A DNA stretch of 64,000 bases from an uncultured Clostridia bacterium (GCA_947087265.1 CAMUBY010000001.1:231253-295252); one strand, 5' to 3'; shown: positions 56,097 through 63,524, numbered from the stretch's first letter. The notes: a model not told the origin generated them from the letters alone. Made by a program: numbers and translations.

Positions 56097-56879
56097 TTAG
56101 CTCATATAATTTTCGTTTGTCTGTATGTGACTTCTGATTTTTTGTTCGTGTTCTATACAAAAAGCATAGCTTTCTTTCATAAACGATTTTATTGGCAAGG
56201 AAATAAGCATTTTATACAACTTTTCTAAAATCGGTATTCCTTCTATTTTCAATGTATAAAAATAGGGATAAACGCAGGATTTACTTATAAAGTAAGGGTT
56301 GATTTTGCCCAGCCCGTCGCACCTCATTATCGGTTCAACTACCATTTCACTCAATATCCATTTTAAACTCGGCGTTTCGTATTCTTCGTAGGAATCACGG
56401 AAAAATCCGTTCCATACATAAAACCAGACAAAATGGATTATTTCGTGCATTGCCGTACCCAATGCGCCCCTTTCGCTTTCCAGATAAAAATTGTTAAAGC
56501 TGTGTTCGGTAAGATAGCGCGGGCATATAGGACAAAAAGAAGTGTAGCATATCAAATCATTGAATTTATTTGATAAATCAATTTTAAATATCTTTTGCAG
56601 CTTAAAAACAATTTCATTTTGATAATTTTGCCAATATTCGTTATATTTACTTATTTTATTAATCAAGAGTGATTCATTTTTCGATTTTAGTTCATCAAAA
56701 TATTTTTTTAGAAAAACAGTTCTTTCTTCAATGCACAATAAGTTATACTTGTTTCTATCGATATCGGGGTAAAAATGAAAAACCGGACTACTCCAAAAGT
56801 CGGACGTACTGCTTTTAGTAAATTCAATAATTGCAGATACGTCGTTTTCGATTTTTGCCAATTTATAATTTAATTTCAT
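56097..56879 (-). CDS. Unknown protein with HExxH motif
   Basis: 260 residues, AT-rich compared with the surrounding genes and with a different codon use. HEIIHFVWFYVW (about residues 150-161) followed by ILSEMVVEP (about 180) gives HExxH plus a downstream Glu, as in gluzincin metallopeptidases. Four cysteines (C..TSFCPICPRY, then others) lie before it. No signal peptide. Good promoter but weak ribosome site. Probably horizontally acquired cargo beside the integration site; function not recognised. Confidence 0.65.
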   Translation of the reverse strand: MKLNYKLAKIENDVSAIIEFTKSSTSDFWSSPVFHFYPDIDRNKYNLLCIEERTVFLKKYFDELKSKNESLLINKISKYNEYWQNYQNEIVFKLQKIFKIDLSNKFNDLICYTSFCPICPRYLTEHSFNNFYLESERGALGTAMHEIIHFVWFYVWNGFFRDSYEEYETPSLKWILSEMVVEPIMRCDGLGKINPYFISKSCVYPYFYTLKIEGIPILEKLYKMLISLPIKSFMKESYAFCIEHEQKIRSHIQTNENYMS

Positions 56880-56925
56880 AATAATTTCGCTAAATTACTG
56901 TTTACAACTCTTATTGAGCATTTAC

Positions 56926-56954
56926 ATTATAGCACTTGCACAACGATTTTTCAA
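56926..56954 (-). promoter_or_regulatory. Promoter of the HExxH protein gene
   Basis: Minus strand TTGAAA (56954-56949), 17-bp spacer, TATAAT (56931-56926). Confidence 0.7.
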
Positions 56955-57175
56955 TCATATAACACAGTCAAAAGCAAAAAGGCTCTGTGGCGGATGTTTG
57001 ATAAAACAATCGCACAGCTACGCCGCGTGAAGAACCGCAAAATTACCTTAAAATTTTTTGGGGGAAAATTTGGGGATAAATATATTGAAAATTATGAAAA
57101 AAGGCTAAAACGGTTAAAAATCTGCATTTTGGCATGAAAAAAAGGGGGTTTTTTAAGCAAAACTCCCTTTTTTCG
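56955..57175. other. AT-rich intergenic flank of the integrated element
   Basis: No gene is visible. It holds a TTTTGGGGGAAAA-TTTGGGG motif (57054-57078) that also occurs inside both ends of the element (57364-57387, 63379-63401), and a hairpin (57141-57152 with 57159-57170, one mismatch) that would terminate transcripts from the tRNA side. Confidence 0.55.
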
Positions 57176-57230
57176 TGGTGGGAAGAGGTGGATTCGAACC
57201 ACCGAAGTCGTAGACGTCAGATTTACAGTC
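57176..57230 (-). repeat. Left attachment site: copy of tRNA-Tyr 3' part
   Basis: 55 bp identical to 63525-63579, covering the tRNA-Tyr sequence from the anticodon loop to the CCA end. Outside it the two copies differ (AATGTAACG versus TGATCCATT). It marks the distal boundary of the integrated element. Confidence 0.93.
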
Positions 57231-57298
57231 AATGTAACGTGCATTTATACAGCAGATTTACAGTCAATGTAACGTGCATTTATACAGCAGATTTACAG
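57218..57298. repeat. Tandem 35-bp repeat at the left att site
   Basis: Two perfect 35-bp units (57218-57252, 57253-57287), each starting with CAGATTTACAG, plus an 11-bp partial third copy (57288-57298). The unit begins in the anticodon-loop part of the tRNA repeat, so the likely crossover sequence is present three times. They may be arm-type integrase sites or traces of earlier insertions. Confidence 0.85.
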
Positions 57299-57393
57299 AT
57301 TATTCATGTAAATACGGGGCAAAACCTAACTTTATGCAGTTGTATTTCCTTTGAAATTAGAGCTTTTGGGGAAAACGTGGGGAAAAAATCGGC

Positions 57394-58619
57394 TTAATAT
57401 CTAAGTTTCTGAATTTCACCAAGTTGAAATTCCTCGCTAAAATGGGTGTACACGTTAGATGTCATTGAATTATCCGCTTTATGCCCTGCCCATAATGAAG
57501 TTAGTTCACGGCTGATTCCGCATTCTTGACATCTGGTTATGAATGTATGCCGCAGTTCGTGCAAATGATGACCCTCGGCAAGTTTGGAAATACTTTTTGA
57601 AAGTGTAACTTCATTTATGGTCAAATTTTCTTTTGTCATAAATGGCAAAAAGGGTTTCAACATAGGGGAAACGGGTATTTTTCGTTTTTTCGGTGCTTCG
57701 CCTTTTCGCCCTTTGGAAGTAATGACCGTTACCCATTGCGAAGAAATTTCTACCGACGGCAGTTCCGAGCGGCGTATACCTGTAAATACCAAGAGGATAT
57801 AAGCATATCGGCAAGAAAAATTACTTGCGATACACTTTTCAACAAAAGTCCGTTCTTCTTCCACTGTAAGTGCTTCGCCGTGCTTCGTTTCGTATTTCGG
57901 TTTACGAATTAAAGCCATAGGATTTTTAACAAGCAAATCTTCCGCAACGGCAAATTCAAAAATCGGTTTTAAGATTGAATAAACATTTGTTGAGCCGCGC
58001 TGAATTCCTTTTTCTTCCAATCCGTTTAACAGTTTCTGAACATCAATCGGCTTTATATCCCGAAGTCGCATTTTTCCGAATTTTGGAAAGACGTATGTTT
58101 GCAAGGTCCACAAATAATTTTTCCAAGTATTTTCTTTAATTTGCGGTTTCTTTACGACGTCAAGCCATTGCATGGCATATTGTCCGAAAAAGGTTTTGTC
58201 GTTCATCGTTTCCGTTTTGGCTTCGCAAAGTGCTTGAATGAAACGTTCTTTTGCTTCGCCGAGATTCTTTGAACTAACAAAAATGTTGAACCCATCCCGA
58301 CGGTACCTTATCTCAAAGGTGCCGTTTTCTTTTTGTCGTATGTGTGCTGTTTTACCTCCTTTCAATTTGTAAACGTTTCTAAAAAATTTCGGCATTTTTG
58401 ATAACTCCTTTTTTGTGAATTCCAAAAATGTCGTTTCTGCCTGATTGATTTCAAGTTCTTCGTGCGCCGCTTCTTTTTTTTAAGCGTTGTAGGAAACATA
58501 AGAGTCGGGTTCTCGTTGGCGTCGTAGAGCGGAGGAATTTCCTCAGACAGTTCGCCGTACAGGGTTGTCAAACTCTGTATCGTTTCCTGAATGCGCTTCA
58601 TGATGTCTTTTGTATACAT
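57394..58619 (-). CDS. int: Tyrosine recombinase (integrase), split by a -1 frameshift
   Basis: The catalytic part (343 residues, 58425-57394, nominal TTG start) has the Arg box FTGIRRSEL, HELRHTF, and HKADNSMTSNVYTHF (His and nucleophile Tyr). Upstream, an ORF starting at 58619 with a good AAGGAG site runs in another frame. At an A8 run (58481-58474) a -1 shift joins residue 49 to EAAHEELEINQAE and on into the catalytic frame, giving 408 residues, the usual size for integrases of this kind. Either programmed slippage (A-AAA-AAG) or a mutation. It should catalyse recombination at the tRNA-Tyr att site. Confidence 0.85.
58473..58481 (-). other. Candidate -1 frameshift site in int
   Basis: On the minus strand AAAAAAAAG; in the zero frame it reads AAA-AAA-AAG, including the slippery heptamer A-AAA-AAG used by dnaX and several IS elements. 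No clear upstream SD-like stimulator or downstream hairpin was found. Confidence 0.55.
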
Positions 58620-58659
58620 GATAAATTCTCCTTAGGCAAATGCGCCTTAGGCTATTTTA

Positions 58660-59019
58660 TCATGCTTTCTTTTTGTGCTCCATACTATTTGACGCGTTGG
58701 CAAGCGTTTTCAAAGTCTGTTCAATTAGTTCCTTTCCAGAGGGGTTTAGAGCGTTATAGAGCCGCAGAATCTCATGTTCTTTTGCGGTGAGTTCGGGCGC
58801 GGTGGGGGAAAGCAGCGTGCTTCCGAATTCGTCCGTTCTGCCGAGTAAAAAGTCAATAGAAACATTGAGCGTGTCGGCTATTTTAATCAAAGTTTCAAAG
58901 TCGGGTTGTGTTTTTTCGTTTTCATAATCGCTATAACTTTGTTGGCTGATATTTAATAATTCGGCTATTTGCTTTTGTGTGAGATTAGATTCCTTGCGAA
59001 CGTTTCGTAAATTTTTCAT
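58660..59019 (-). CDS. XRE-family helix-turn-helix repressor of the element
   Basis: 119 residues. The N-terminal HTH (RKESNLTQKQIAELLNISQQSYSDYENEKTQP in shortened form; residues ~8-40) and the following helix ADTLNVSIDFLLGRTDEF are typical of phage-type Cro/CI repressors. The C-terminal 50 residues are helical, ending in a charged tail. It lies divergently from the element's main promoter, where two 17-bp palindromes are found. It is the likely lysogeny-type regulator. Confidence 0.9.
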   Translation of the reverse strand: MKNLRNVRKESNLTQKQIAELLNISQQSYSDYENEKTQPDFETLIKIADTLNVSIDFLLGRTDEFGSTLLSPTAPELTAKEHEILRLYNALNPSGKELIEQTLKTLANASNSMEHKKKA

Positions 59020-59068
59020 ATACCTTATCTCCTGTAAAAAAAGAATACAATAAATTTCGGTAAAAAAC

Positions 59069-59123
59069 TTGACATACCGAGATATACGGTATTATAATAC
59101 AAACAATACCGAATATCTCGGTA
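59069..59123 (+). promoter_or_regulatory. Element promoter with two repressor operators
   Basis: TTGACA (59069-59074), 18-bp spacer, TATAAT (59093-59098). The 17-bp palindrome TACCGAGATATACGGTA (59075-59091) fills the spacer. A second, TACCGAATATCTCGGTA (59107-59123), lies just after the start site. A half-site (TTTCGGTA) at 59055-59062 lies toward the xre gene. The XRE protein is the natural candidate to bind them and shut off the phage operon. Confidence 0.88.
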
Positions 59124-59236
59124 CAATAAACACCCCCCCCCGTTTGTAAAATCTATCGACGGCAACGAACTTGCTGTTAGATAGGCAATTTCGAGCCTTA
59201 AACGAGGGGTGCAAAAATTAAAAGGAGGTGAAAGGC

Positions 59237-59497
59237 ATGGAAACAAAGACAAAGGAAGATTTTGAGGAACTCAAAGGCGGACTGGATGAGTACGTAAAAG
59301 AAACGCTCAAAGCATTTCCGCTTGCTGGAATAGCGCGGGCAGATGAAATGGCGGAAGCGTTGAAATCGGAAGTCAGAATTTTGCGCGGAATGATTACAGG
59401 GACAATCCCTACTTCCGAGCAAACAAAAAAAGCGATGCAAACAGCCGTACAGGAACTGTGCATCGCTTTAAGTGCTTTCATTTCAGATTCGGATTAA
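59237..59497 (+). CDS. Small unknown protein of the element
   Basis: 86 residues from the ATG at 59237 with AGGAGG 8 nt upstream; a GTG at 59228 overlaps that SD and is less likely. Charged helical N terminus (METKTKEDFEELKGGLDEYV), then a mildly hydrophobic end, no signal peptide or membrane span, one Cys. First gene behind the operator-controlled promoter. It does not look like a coat protein; an early regulatory or DNA-binding role is possible but unsupported. Confidence 0.65.
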   Translation: METKTKEDFEELKGGLDEYVKETLKAFPLAGIARADEMAEALKSEVRILRGMITGTIPTSEQTKKAMQTAVQELCIALSAFISDSD

Positions 59498-59596
59498 GCA
59501 AGTCCATTTCTTTGCAAGATTTCAAAAAGACCATTGGAAAACCTATCGTAGAAATCTTCTACATTTTCAAACCGTTCTAAGCAAACCGCAAAAACG

Positions 59597-60235
59597 GTGA
59601 ACTATAAGGAATACGCCGCGACGGGAAATTATTGGTTTGCCGCAAACCGCACTTGGGAAAGAATACAGACGGGTGCGGAGTTTGTGAAATCATGTAGCAA
59701 CTTGGACGACAAAGTAGCAAACGACATTAAAAAATACCAGTGGGTGTTATCTTATTTTGAAACCGACTTTGAAAACGAAATCGGCGGCGTTTCCGATTAT
59801 CTTTGTTATTGGGATATTTTCGGCTCAATACTTGGAAGTAAGTTCATAAGCGGAACGGAAGTTTCAAACGTAACGATTTTGCGGTTACAATTTATTTCGG
59901 AAGGCGAGCCGTATAACCTCGGTGTCGTATCTAACAAGGGCGGCGTTTCGGAAGTGGTAGGCGGTGACCGTGTCACGCTGTGGGAAAAGATTTTCGGACC
60001 GATTGTAGACTTTTTCACGGGCAAATCTGATTGGTGGGTGTATGTCCTTGTCGCGGTGGGGTTGCTTATTGTGCTTCCTGCGATTGTAGGTTTTCTTGTG
60101 CCCGCCTTTGGGCAACTGTTACTAAAACTCTTAAAGGCAATCGGAAAAGCGTTGCTGTGGGTTGTCATGCTCCCCGTGCGGTTTGTGAAATGGGTATCGC
60201 GCAAGATTAGCGCGCGGCACGAGGGGAAGCAATGA
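59597..60235 (+). CDS. Membrane protein preceding Zot (possible pVI/pIII-like fragment)
   Basis: 212 residues from a GTG that has no ribosome site; the frame is open only a little further upstream. A soluble N-terminal ~135 residues without signal peptide precede hydrophobic spans WWVYVLVAVGLLIVLPAIVG and LLWVVMLPVRFV with a basic end. In inoviruses the gene before pI encodes a membrane-anchored minor capsid protein. The missing start signals suggest the 5' part of a larger adsorption protein gene may have been lost. Overlaps zot by ATGA. Confidence 0.6.
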   Translation: MNYKEYAATGNYWFAANRTWERIQTGAEFVKSCSNLDDKVANDIKKYQWVLSYFETDFENEIGGVSDYLCYWDIFGSILGSKFISGTEVSNVTILRLQFISEGEPYNLGVVSNKGGVSEVVGGDRVTLWEKIFGPIVDFFTGKSDWWVYVLVAVGLLIVLPAIVGFLVPAFGQLLLKLLKAIGKALLWVVMLPVRFVKWVSRKISARHEGKQ

Positions 60236-61062
60236 TAACGCAGTATTTCGGCACAACGGGAATGGGCAAGAGCGCGAACCTTGCGCGGATAGTATTAGAA
60301 ACGTACTACACGAGCGGTGACATTATGCTTGAAATGTGTTGCGAGCAGATAAAAGCAGACAACGATAAGTTCGGGCTTAATTGCCCGTTCCCCGATAATC
60401 CGCCTATTTTTGTCGGTCCTTTCCTTGACGTTAAATTTGAGATTGACTACGAAGAGTTTTACGAGCCGTACTACCTTGCGCCGTATAATTTAGGGATAGC
60501 AGAGCAAGGCAAGAATGGCTACCCCGTTCAATTCTTCCCGCCGCATTCGCTTTTGATAATTCCCGAAGCGCAACGCTACTTCGATTCGCGGCAAGGAATA
60601 AACCCGCGCGTGAGCGCATTCTTCGAGAAACACCGACACCAGCATTTAGATATTATACTCGAATCGCAACGCCCCGATTTAATCGACTTGAATATTCGAC
60701 GGCTCACGCATAAATTTGTTGAATTGCGCGGCATAGATAACAAAACGAACTTTGCGGGGTGCGTGGAGTCTACTACTTGGAAAACGCGAGAGTTTACTTC
60801 ATGGAACGACGTAGACGACTATTTGAAAGGAAAACAGGCAGACTACAAGGACAAACCGATTAAGTACGAGGGCAATATATTCGATTGCTATAACAGTTTT
60901 GCGTGTGCGGAAGAATTTTTCCCGCGGGTAAAGAACGGGCGCACGAAATATGACTTTTTGGAGTCGTACTCGCAAGCCATGGAAAAAGGTTTCCCGAAAG
61001 GTTACGAAGATTATTACAAATTCACAGAACCGAAAGGTTACAGGAGCAAGAAAACAACATGA
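60232..61062 (+). CDS. Zot/pI-like filamentous phage assembly ATPase
   Basis: 276 residues. The Walker A is GTTGMGKS (7-14). The Walker B-like LLIIPEAQRYFDSR (P111, E112) and HRHQHLDIILESQRPDLID plus NIRRLTHKFVELR reproduce the Zot-family core. In the common form the B motif is D-E-A-Q or D-E-C-Q, so P111 is odd. pI proteins drive phage extrusion from the inner membrane; they usually have a membrane span after the ATPase domain, but none is seen here. GAGGGG before the ATG; coupled by ATGA at both ends. Confidence 0.9.
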   Translation: MITQYFGTTGMGKSANLARIVLETYYTSGDIMLEMCCEQIKADNDKFGLNCPFPDNPPIFVGPFLDVKFEIDYEEFYEPYYLAPYNLGIAEQGKNGYPVQFFPPHSLLIIPEAQRYFDSRQGINPRVSAFFEKHRHQHLDIILESQRPDLIDLNIRRLTHKFVELRGIDNKTNFAGCVESTTWKTREFTSWNDVDDYLKGKQADYKDKPIKYEGNIFDCYNSFACAEEFFPRVKNGRTKYDFLESYSQAMEKGFPKGYEDYYKFTEPKGYRSKKTT

Positions 61063-61571
61063 ATGAAACAATAATTGAAGTAGAGATTTTGCAAAAAATC
61101 GAACTATTAAACAACAACACTTACGCCATGTGTTGCAGACTCACGCGATACAAAGACAAATTGACGGAGCCCTTATATAAGTACATGGCAGATAGACTGT
61201 ACACCGTCTACCGTGAGGAGTTCCGCCGCATTTATGATGAATACGAAATCACCTACGAGCAAGAGAAGTACACGCATAAAAAGCGGCGCGGCAAGTTTAT
61301 CCCGCGTGAGGGTTGGTTGTTCCACCGCAAGAACAAAGCGGCAAAGCATTTTACGAACATTGTCAAAGCCGCTTCCGATACATTCTTTGCCGAGCAGGAA
61401 AGCGCGACGGCGCAAACGTGCCCAACTTCGGGGGTCAATCTCCCTGGCGAAAAATCGAAGTCAACGAACGTTGTCAACGTTCAGAGCGAAACTTCGGAGC
61501 CAACTTGTAGCGCGAACAAGCGCGGTAAAAATGAGTTACCAACGCCGCAAAGCAAGGAGGCGAAGAAATGA
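61059..61571 (+). CDS. Unknown protein of the element, downstream of Zot
   Basis: 170 residues. An N-terminal helical, charged region (about 1-115, with YKYMADRLYTVYREEFRRIYDEYE) and a low-complexity, Ser/Thr/Lys-rich tail (about 115-170). That tail overlaps one of three copies of a 20-bp repeat found elsewhere in the element, so it may be under DNA-level rather than protein-level constraint. No domain recognised. Coupled by ATGA to zot and to the methyltransferase gene; the SD AGGAG is 17 nt upstream. Confidence 0.65.
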   Translation: MNETIIEVEILQKIELLNNNTYAMCCRLTRYKDKLTEPLYKYMADRLYTVYREEFRRIYDEYEITYEQEKYTHKKRRGKFIPREGWLFHRKNKAAKHFTNIVKAASDTFFAEQESATAQTCPTSGVNLPGEKSKSTNVVNVQSETSEPTCSANKRGKNELPTPQSKEAKK

Positions 61572-62197
61572 GAATTTTAGTTGCCTGCGAAGAAAGTCAA
61601 CGCGTGTGCATTGCGTTCCGCGAGAAAGGACACGAAGCATATTCCTGCGACGTCGAATTTTGTTCGGGCAAACGCCCCGAATGGCATATCTGGGCGGACG
61701 TGCTTCCGCTGTTAAACGGGAACTGTGATTTTCGGACCTGCGACGGGCAGTCGCACCATATTGACAAGTGGGACATGATTATAGCGTTCCCGCCGTGTAC
61801 ATACCTTTCCAAAGCGGGGAGTAGTAACCTATACCGAAACGGCGAACTTGACGAAGTGCGGTTTGAACTCGGCAAACGTGCAGCCGAGTTCTTCCGCAAG
61901 ATATACGAGGCAGATTGCCCGCGTATCTGTATCGAAAACCCTGTGCCCATGAAGTTATTTGGCTTGCCGCCGCATAATCAAGAGGTTGAGCCTTACTACT
62001 TCGGCGTTCCCGTCAGTAAGAAAACGTATCTTTGGCTAAGGGGCTTGCCGTTTGTATGCCCTACGAACGTTATCGAACCGCTGTACACGTTTACCACGTT
62101 TCCGCAGTTCAAAAATTCATTCGGAAAGTACAGACGGAAAAACCGCAGTAAAACATTTCCCGAATTTGCCGCGGCAATGGCTTTAAGTTGGGGTTAG
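61568..62197 (+). CDS. Cytosine-C5 DNA methyltransferase-like phage protein
   Basis: 209 residues. The opening MRILVACEESQRVCIAFREKGHEAYSCD in shortened form is motif I-like. AFPPCTYLS contains the catalytic PPC motif (IV), and CIENPVP gives motif VI (ENP). It matches short orphan cytosine methyltransferase-like proteins common in Firmicute phages and may methylate the element to evade restriction. AAGGAGG ribosome site. Last recognisable gene of the operon. Activity is uncertain because the target-recognition region is short. Confidence 0.85.
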   Translation: MRILVACEESQRVCIAFREKGHEAYSCDVEFCSGKRPEWHIWADVLPLLNGNCDFRTCDGQSHHIDKWDMIIAFPPCTYLSKAGSSNLYRNGELDEVRFELGKRAAEFFRKIYEADCPRICIENPVPMKLFGLPPHNQEVEPYYFGVPVSKKTYLWLRGLPFVCPTNVIEPLYTFTTFPQFKNSFGKYRRKNRSKTFPEFAAAMALSWG

Positions 62198-62202
62198 AAA
62201 TT

Positions 62203-62275
62203 GAAGTCAACAAACGTCGTCACGGTCGGGGGTCAACGAACGGTGCGAACGTTCTGAGCCACCAGCAACGCAAAA
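62203..62275 (+). repeat. Dispersed repeat copy R2 (also R1 and R3)
   Basis: A 20-bp motif GAAGTCAACAAACGTCGTCA (62203-62222), then CACGGTCGGGGGTCAA (62221-62236) and TTCTGAGCCACCAGCA (from 62252). R3 (63253-63312) shares the second motif exactly and the third with two differences over 24 bp. R1 (61427-61476, in the upstream gene) shares the first motif in 18 of 20 positions and GGGGGTCAAT. Confidence 0.7.
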
Positions 62276-62722
62276 ATGCGCTACCTTAAACGCAAACTTG
62301 CGTTACCGACAACGCAAAAACAACGCATAGCGGGCGCGTAAAGTCCCGCCCCATGCCCCGCAAGGGGCAATTCCCCCACAATGTCCCATGGGCGGCGTGT
62401 GCCGCCCTACGGGGCTAAATTAGGCGGTTTCCGTCCGCGCCCCTGCGCGTTCCGCCACAAATAAAAACGCGTGGACCTGTCCCCCGTTCGAGCGCGTGTA
62501 AAAACGGACGTCGACGAACCACGCAATAACAAGGGCGTGAAAAGCACGGCAAGGCGGTTTGAGGATTCCGCGGTAATAAAAATCGAAAGGCTGGAAGCCT
62601 CTGCTGTTCCAGCCGTTGCGCGGGGTAGAGGGTGCGCATTAACGGCGGCTGGAAGCGCGCGCAAGCGCGTTGCCCATGACGGGCGCAGGTAGCCTTTTGC
62701 CCCTACGGGGCTTAATAAGGTT

Positions 62723-62840
62723 GCGGAGTCTCTCGCCTATCGTCCAACAAGCACGAGGGCTACACCCGGGCACCCGCTGGCGGGTCAAGAGAGCCTCCGC
62801 ATTTGCGTAGGAGTTTTCCTACTCCTACGCGAATGTGGAG
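62723..62840. repeat. Competing hairpins in the element
   Basis: Arm 62723-62734 pairs with 62789-62800 (11 of 12 positions). A second hairpin has 20-nt arms (62795-62814 and 62821-62840, loop TTTCCT; 18 Watson-Crick and 2 G-T pairs). Both use 62795-62800, so they exclude each other. Confidence 0.8.
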
Positions 62841-62990
62841 GTCCGCAAGCGATAGCGCGGGAGGGATAGCGACGGGGCGAAACCCGAGCAGGAAACAAGG
62901 AAAACAGGTTTAAGGGCAAGTGCACCCCCGCACCGTGAACGAAGTACCCGAAAGCGGGGCGGCACAGAGAGCAACGCTCACAGCACAAAA

Positions 62991-63093
62991 GGAACTTGCG
63001 CAAGCGCGTGCGAAGTGCCCCGCCCCCACGGGCAGCAAGGCACCCGTTGCCGTGACCGTGGGGGCGGGGTCGAGCCGTGCTGGCGCAAGTTCC
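62991..63093. repeat. Nested inverted repeat (possible origin/packaging signal)
   Basis: Outer 11-bp arms GGAACTTGCGC (62991-63001) and GCGCAAGTTCC (63083-63093); inner 13-bp arms CCCCGCCCCCACG (63018-63030) and its complement (63057-63069); a weaker GGCA/TGCC pair at the tip. All long arms are perfect. Confidence 0.85.
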
Positions 63094-63480
63094 GCACCCC
63101 CGTTTTAATATGGGGTCAGGGCGAAGCCCTGCCGCATTGAAAAACTCCCCGAAAACGGGGATTTGTGACCAGGTGCACGGTGTGCATCACACGCACCGAA
63201 ACCCCGAAAACGCGAAATTGCGCAAAGTGCAGTAAAACCGCGGTCGCGTTTTGAGGTCAAACGACGTCGCCACGGTCGGGGGTCAATCTTCTGAGCGACC
63301 AGCACCGCAAAATTGAGTTGAAGGGAACGCAAAAAAAACCTCTCGGGGCTATACGAGAGGGCAGAAACGACATTTTAATTTTTGGGGAAATTTGGGGAAA
63401 ATGCTTTTTCGGGCTATTTTCGGAAAATGTGCAAAATTCGGAAGATTGCACAAAATGCGTAGAAAAAGTGGGAAAAACCA

Positions 63481-63521
63481 AAGAAAACGGGGCAAAATAC
63501 TTGTTTTTACCCCGTTTTCTT
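63481..63521 (-). terminator. Terminator of the tRNA cluster, supplied by the element
   Basis: 12-bp perfect arms (63481-63492 and 63510-63521); on the minus strand T-rich sequence follows. Confidence 0.7.
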
Positions 63522-63524
63522 GAC

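Larger units (their letters stand above)
62198..63524. other. 1.3-kb gene-free, hairpin-rich tract of the element
   Basis: No convincing ORF on either strand. It contains repeat copies R2 and R3, short hairpins (62354-62369; 62390-62407; 62699-62711), two large inverted-repeat systems (62723-62840 and 62991-63093), GC-rich stretches, and near the right att a terminator (63481-63492 with 63510-63521). By analogy with filamentous phage intergenic regions it could hold replication origins and a packaging signal. Confidence 0.7.

Noticed and set aside
56029..56160. 44-residue N-terminal extension of the SRAP protein
   Set aside because: SRAP needs Cys2 right after the initiator Met; MCGRF at 56028 is the true start.
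57218..57298. Possible CRISPR array
   Set aside because: The 35-bp units are directly adjacent with no spacers, and no cas genes are present.
58362..58473. Basic C-terminal half of the 85-residue ORF as a separate protein
   Set aside because: After the A8 run its sequence is a shadow of the integrase frame; the sensible protein continues in the -1 frame.
59133..59141. Run of nine C residues as a phase-variation tract
   Set aside because: It lies in the leader outside any ORF, so slippage would not switch a reading frame; an effect on transcription is possible but unsupported.
62407..63332. Short ORFs in the gene-free tract of the element
   Set aside because: They are Arg/Ala/Pro-rich, lack ribosome sites, and coincide with inverted repeats that explain their composition.
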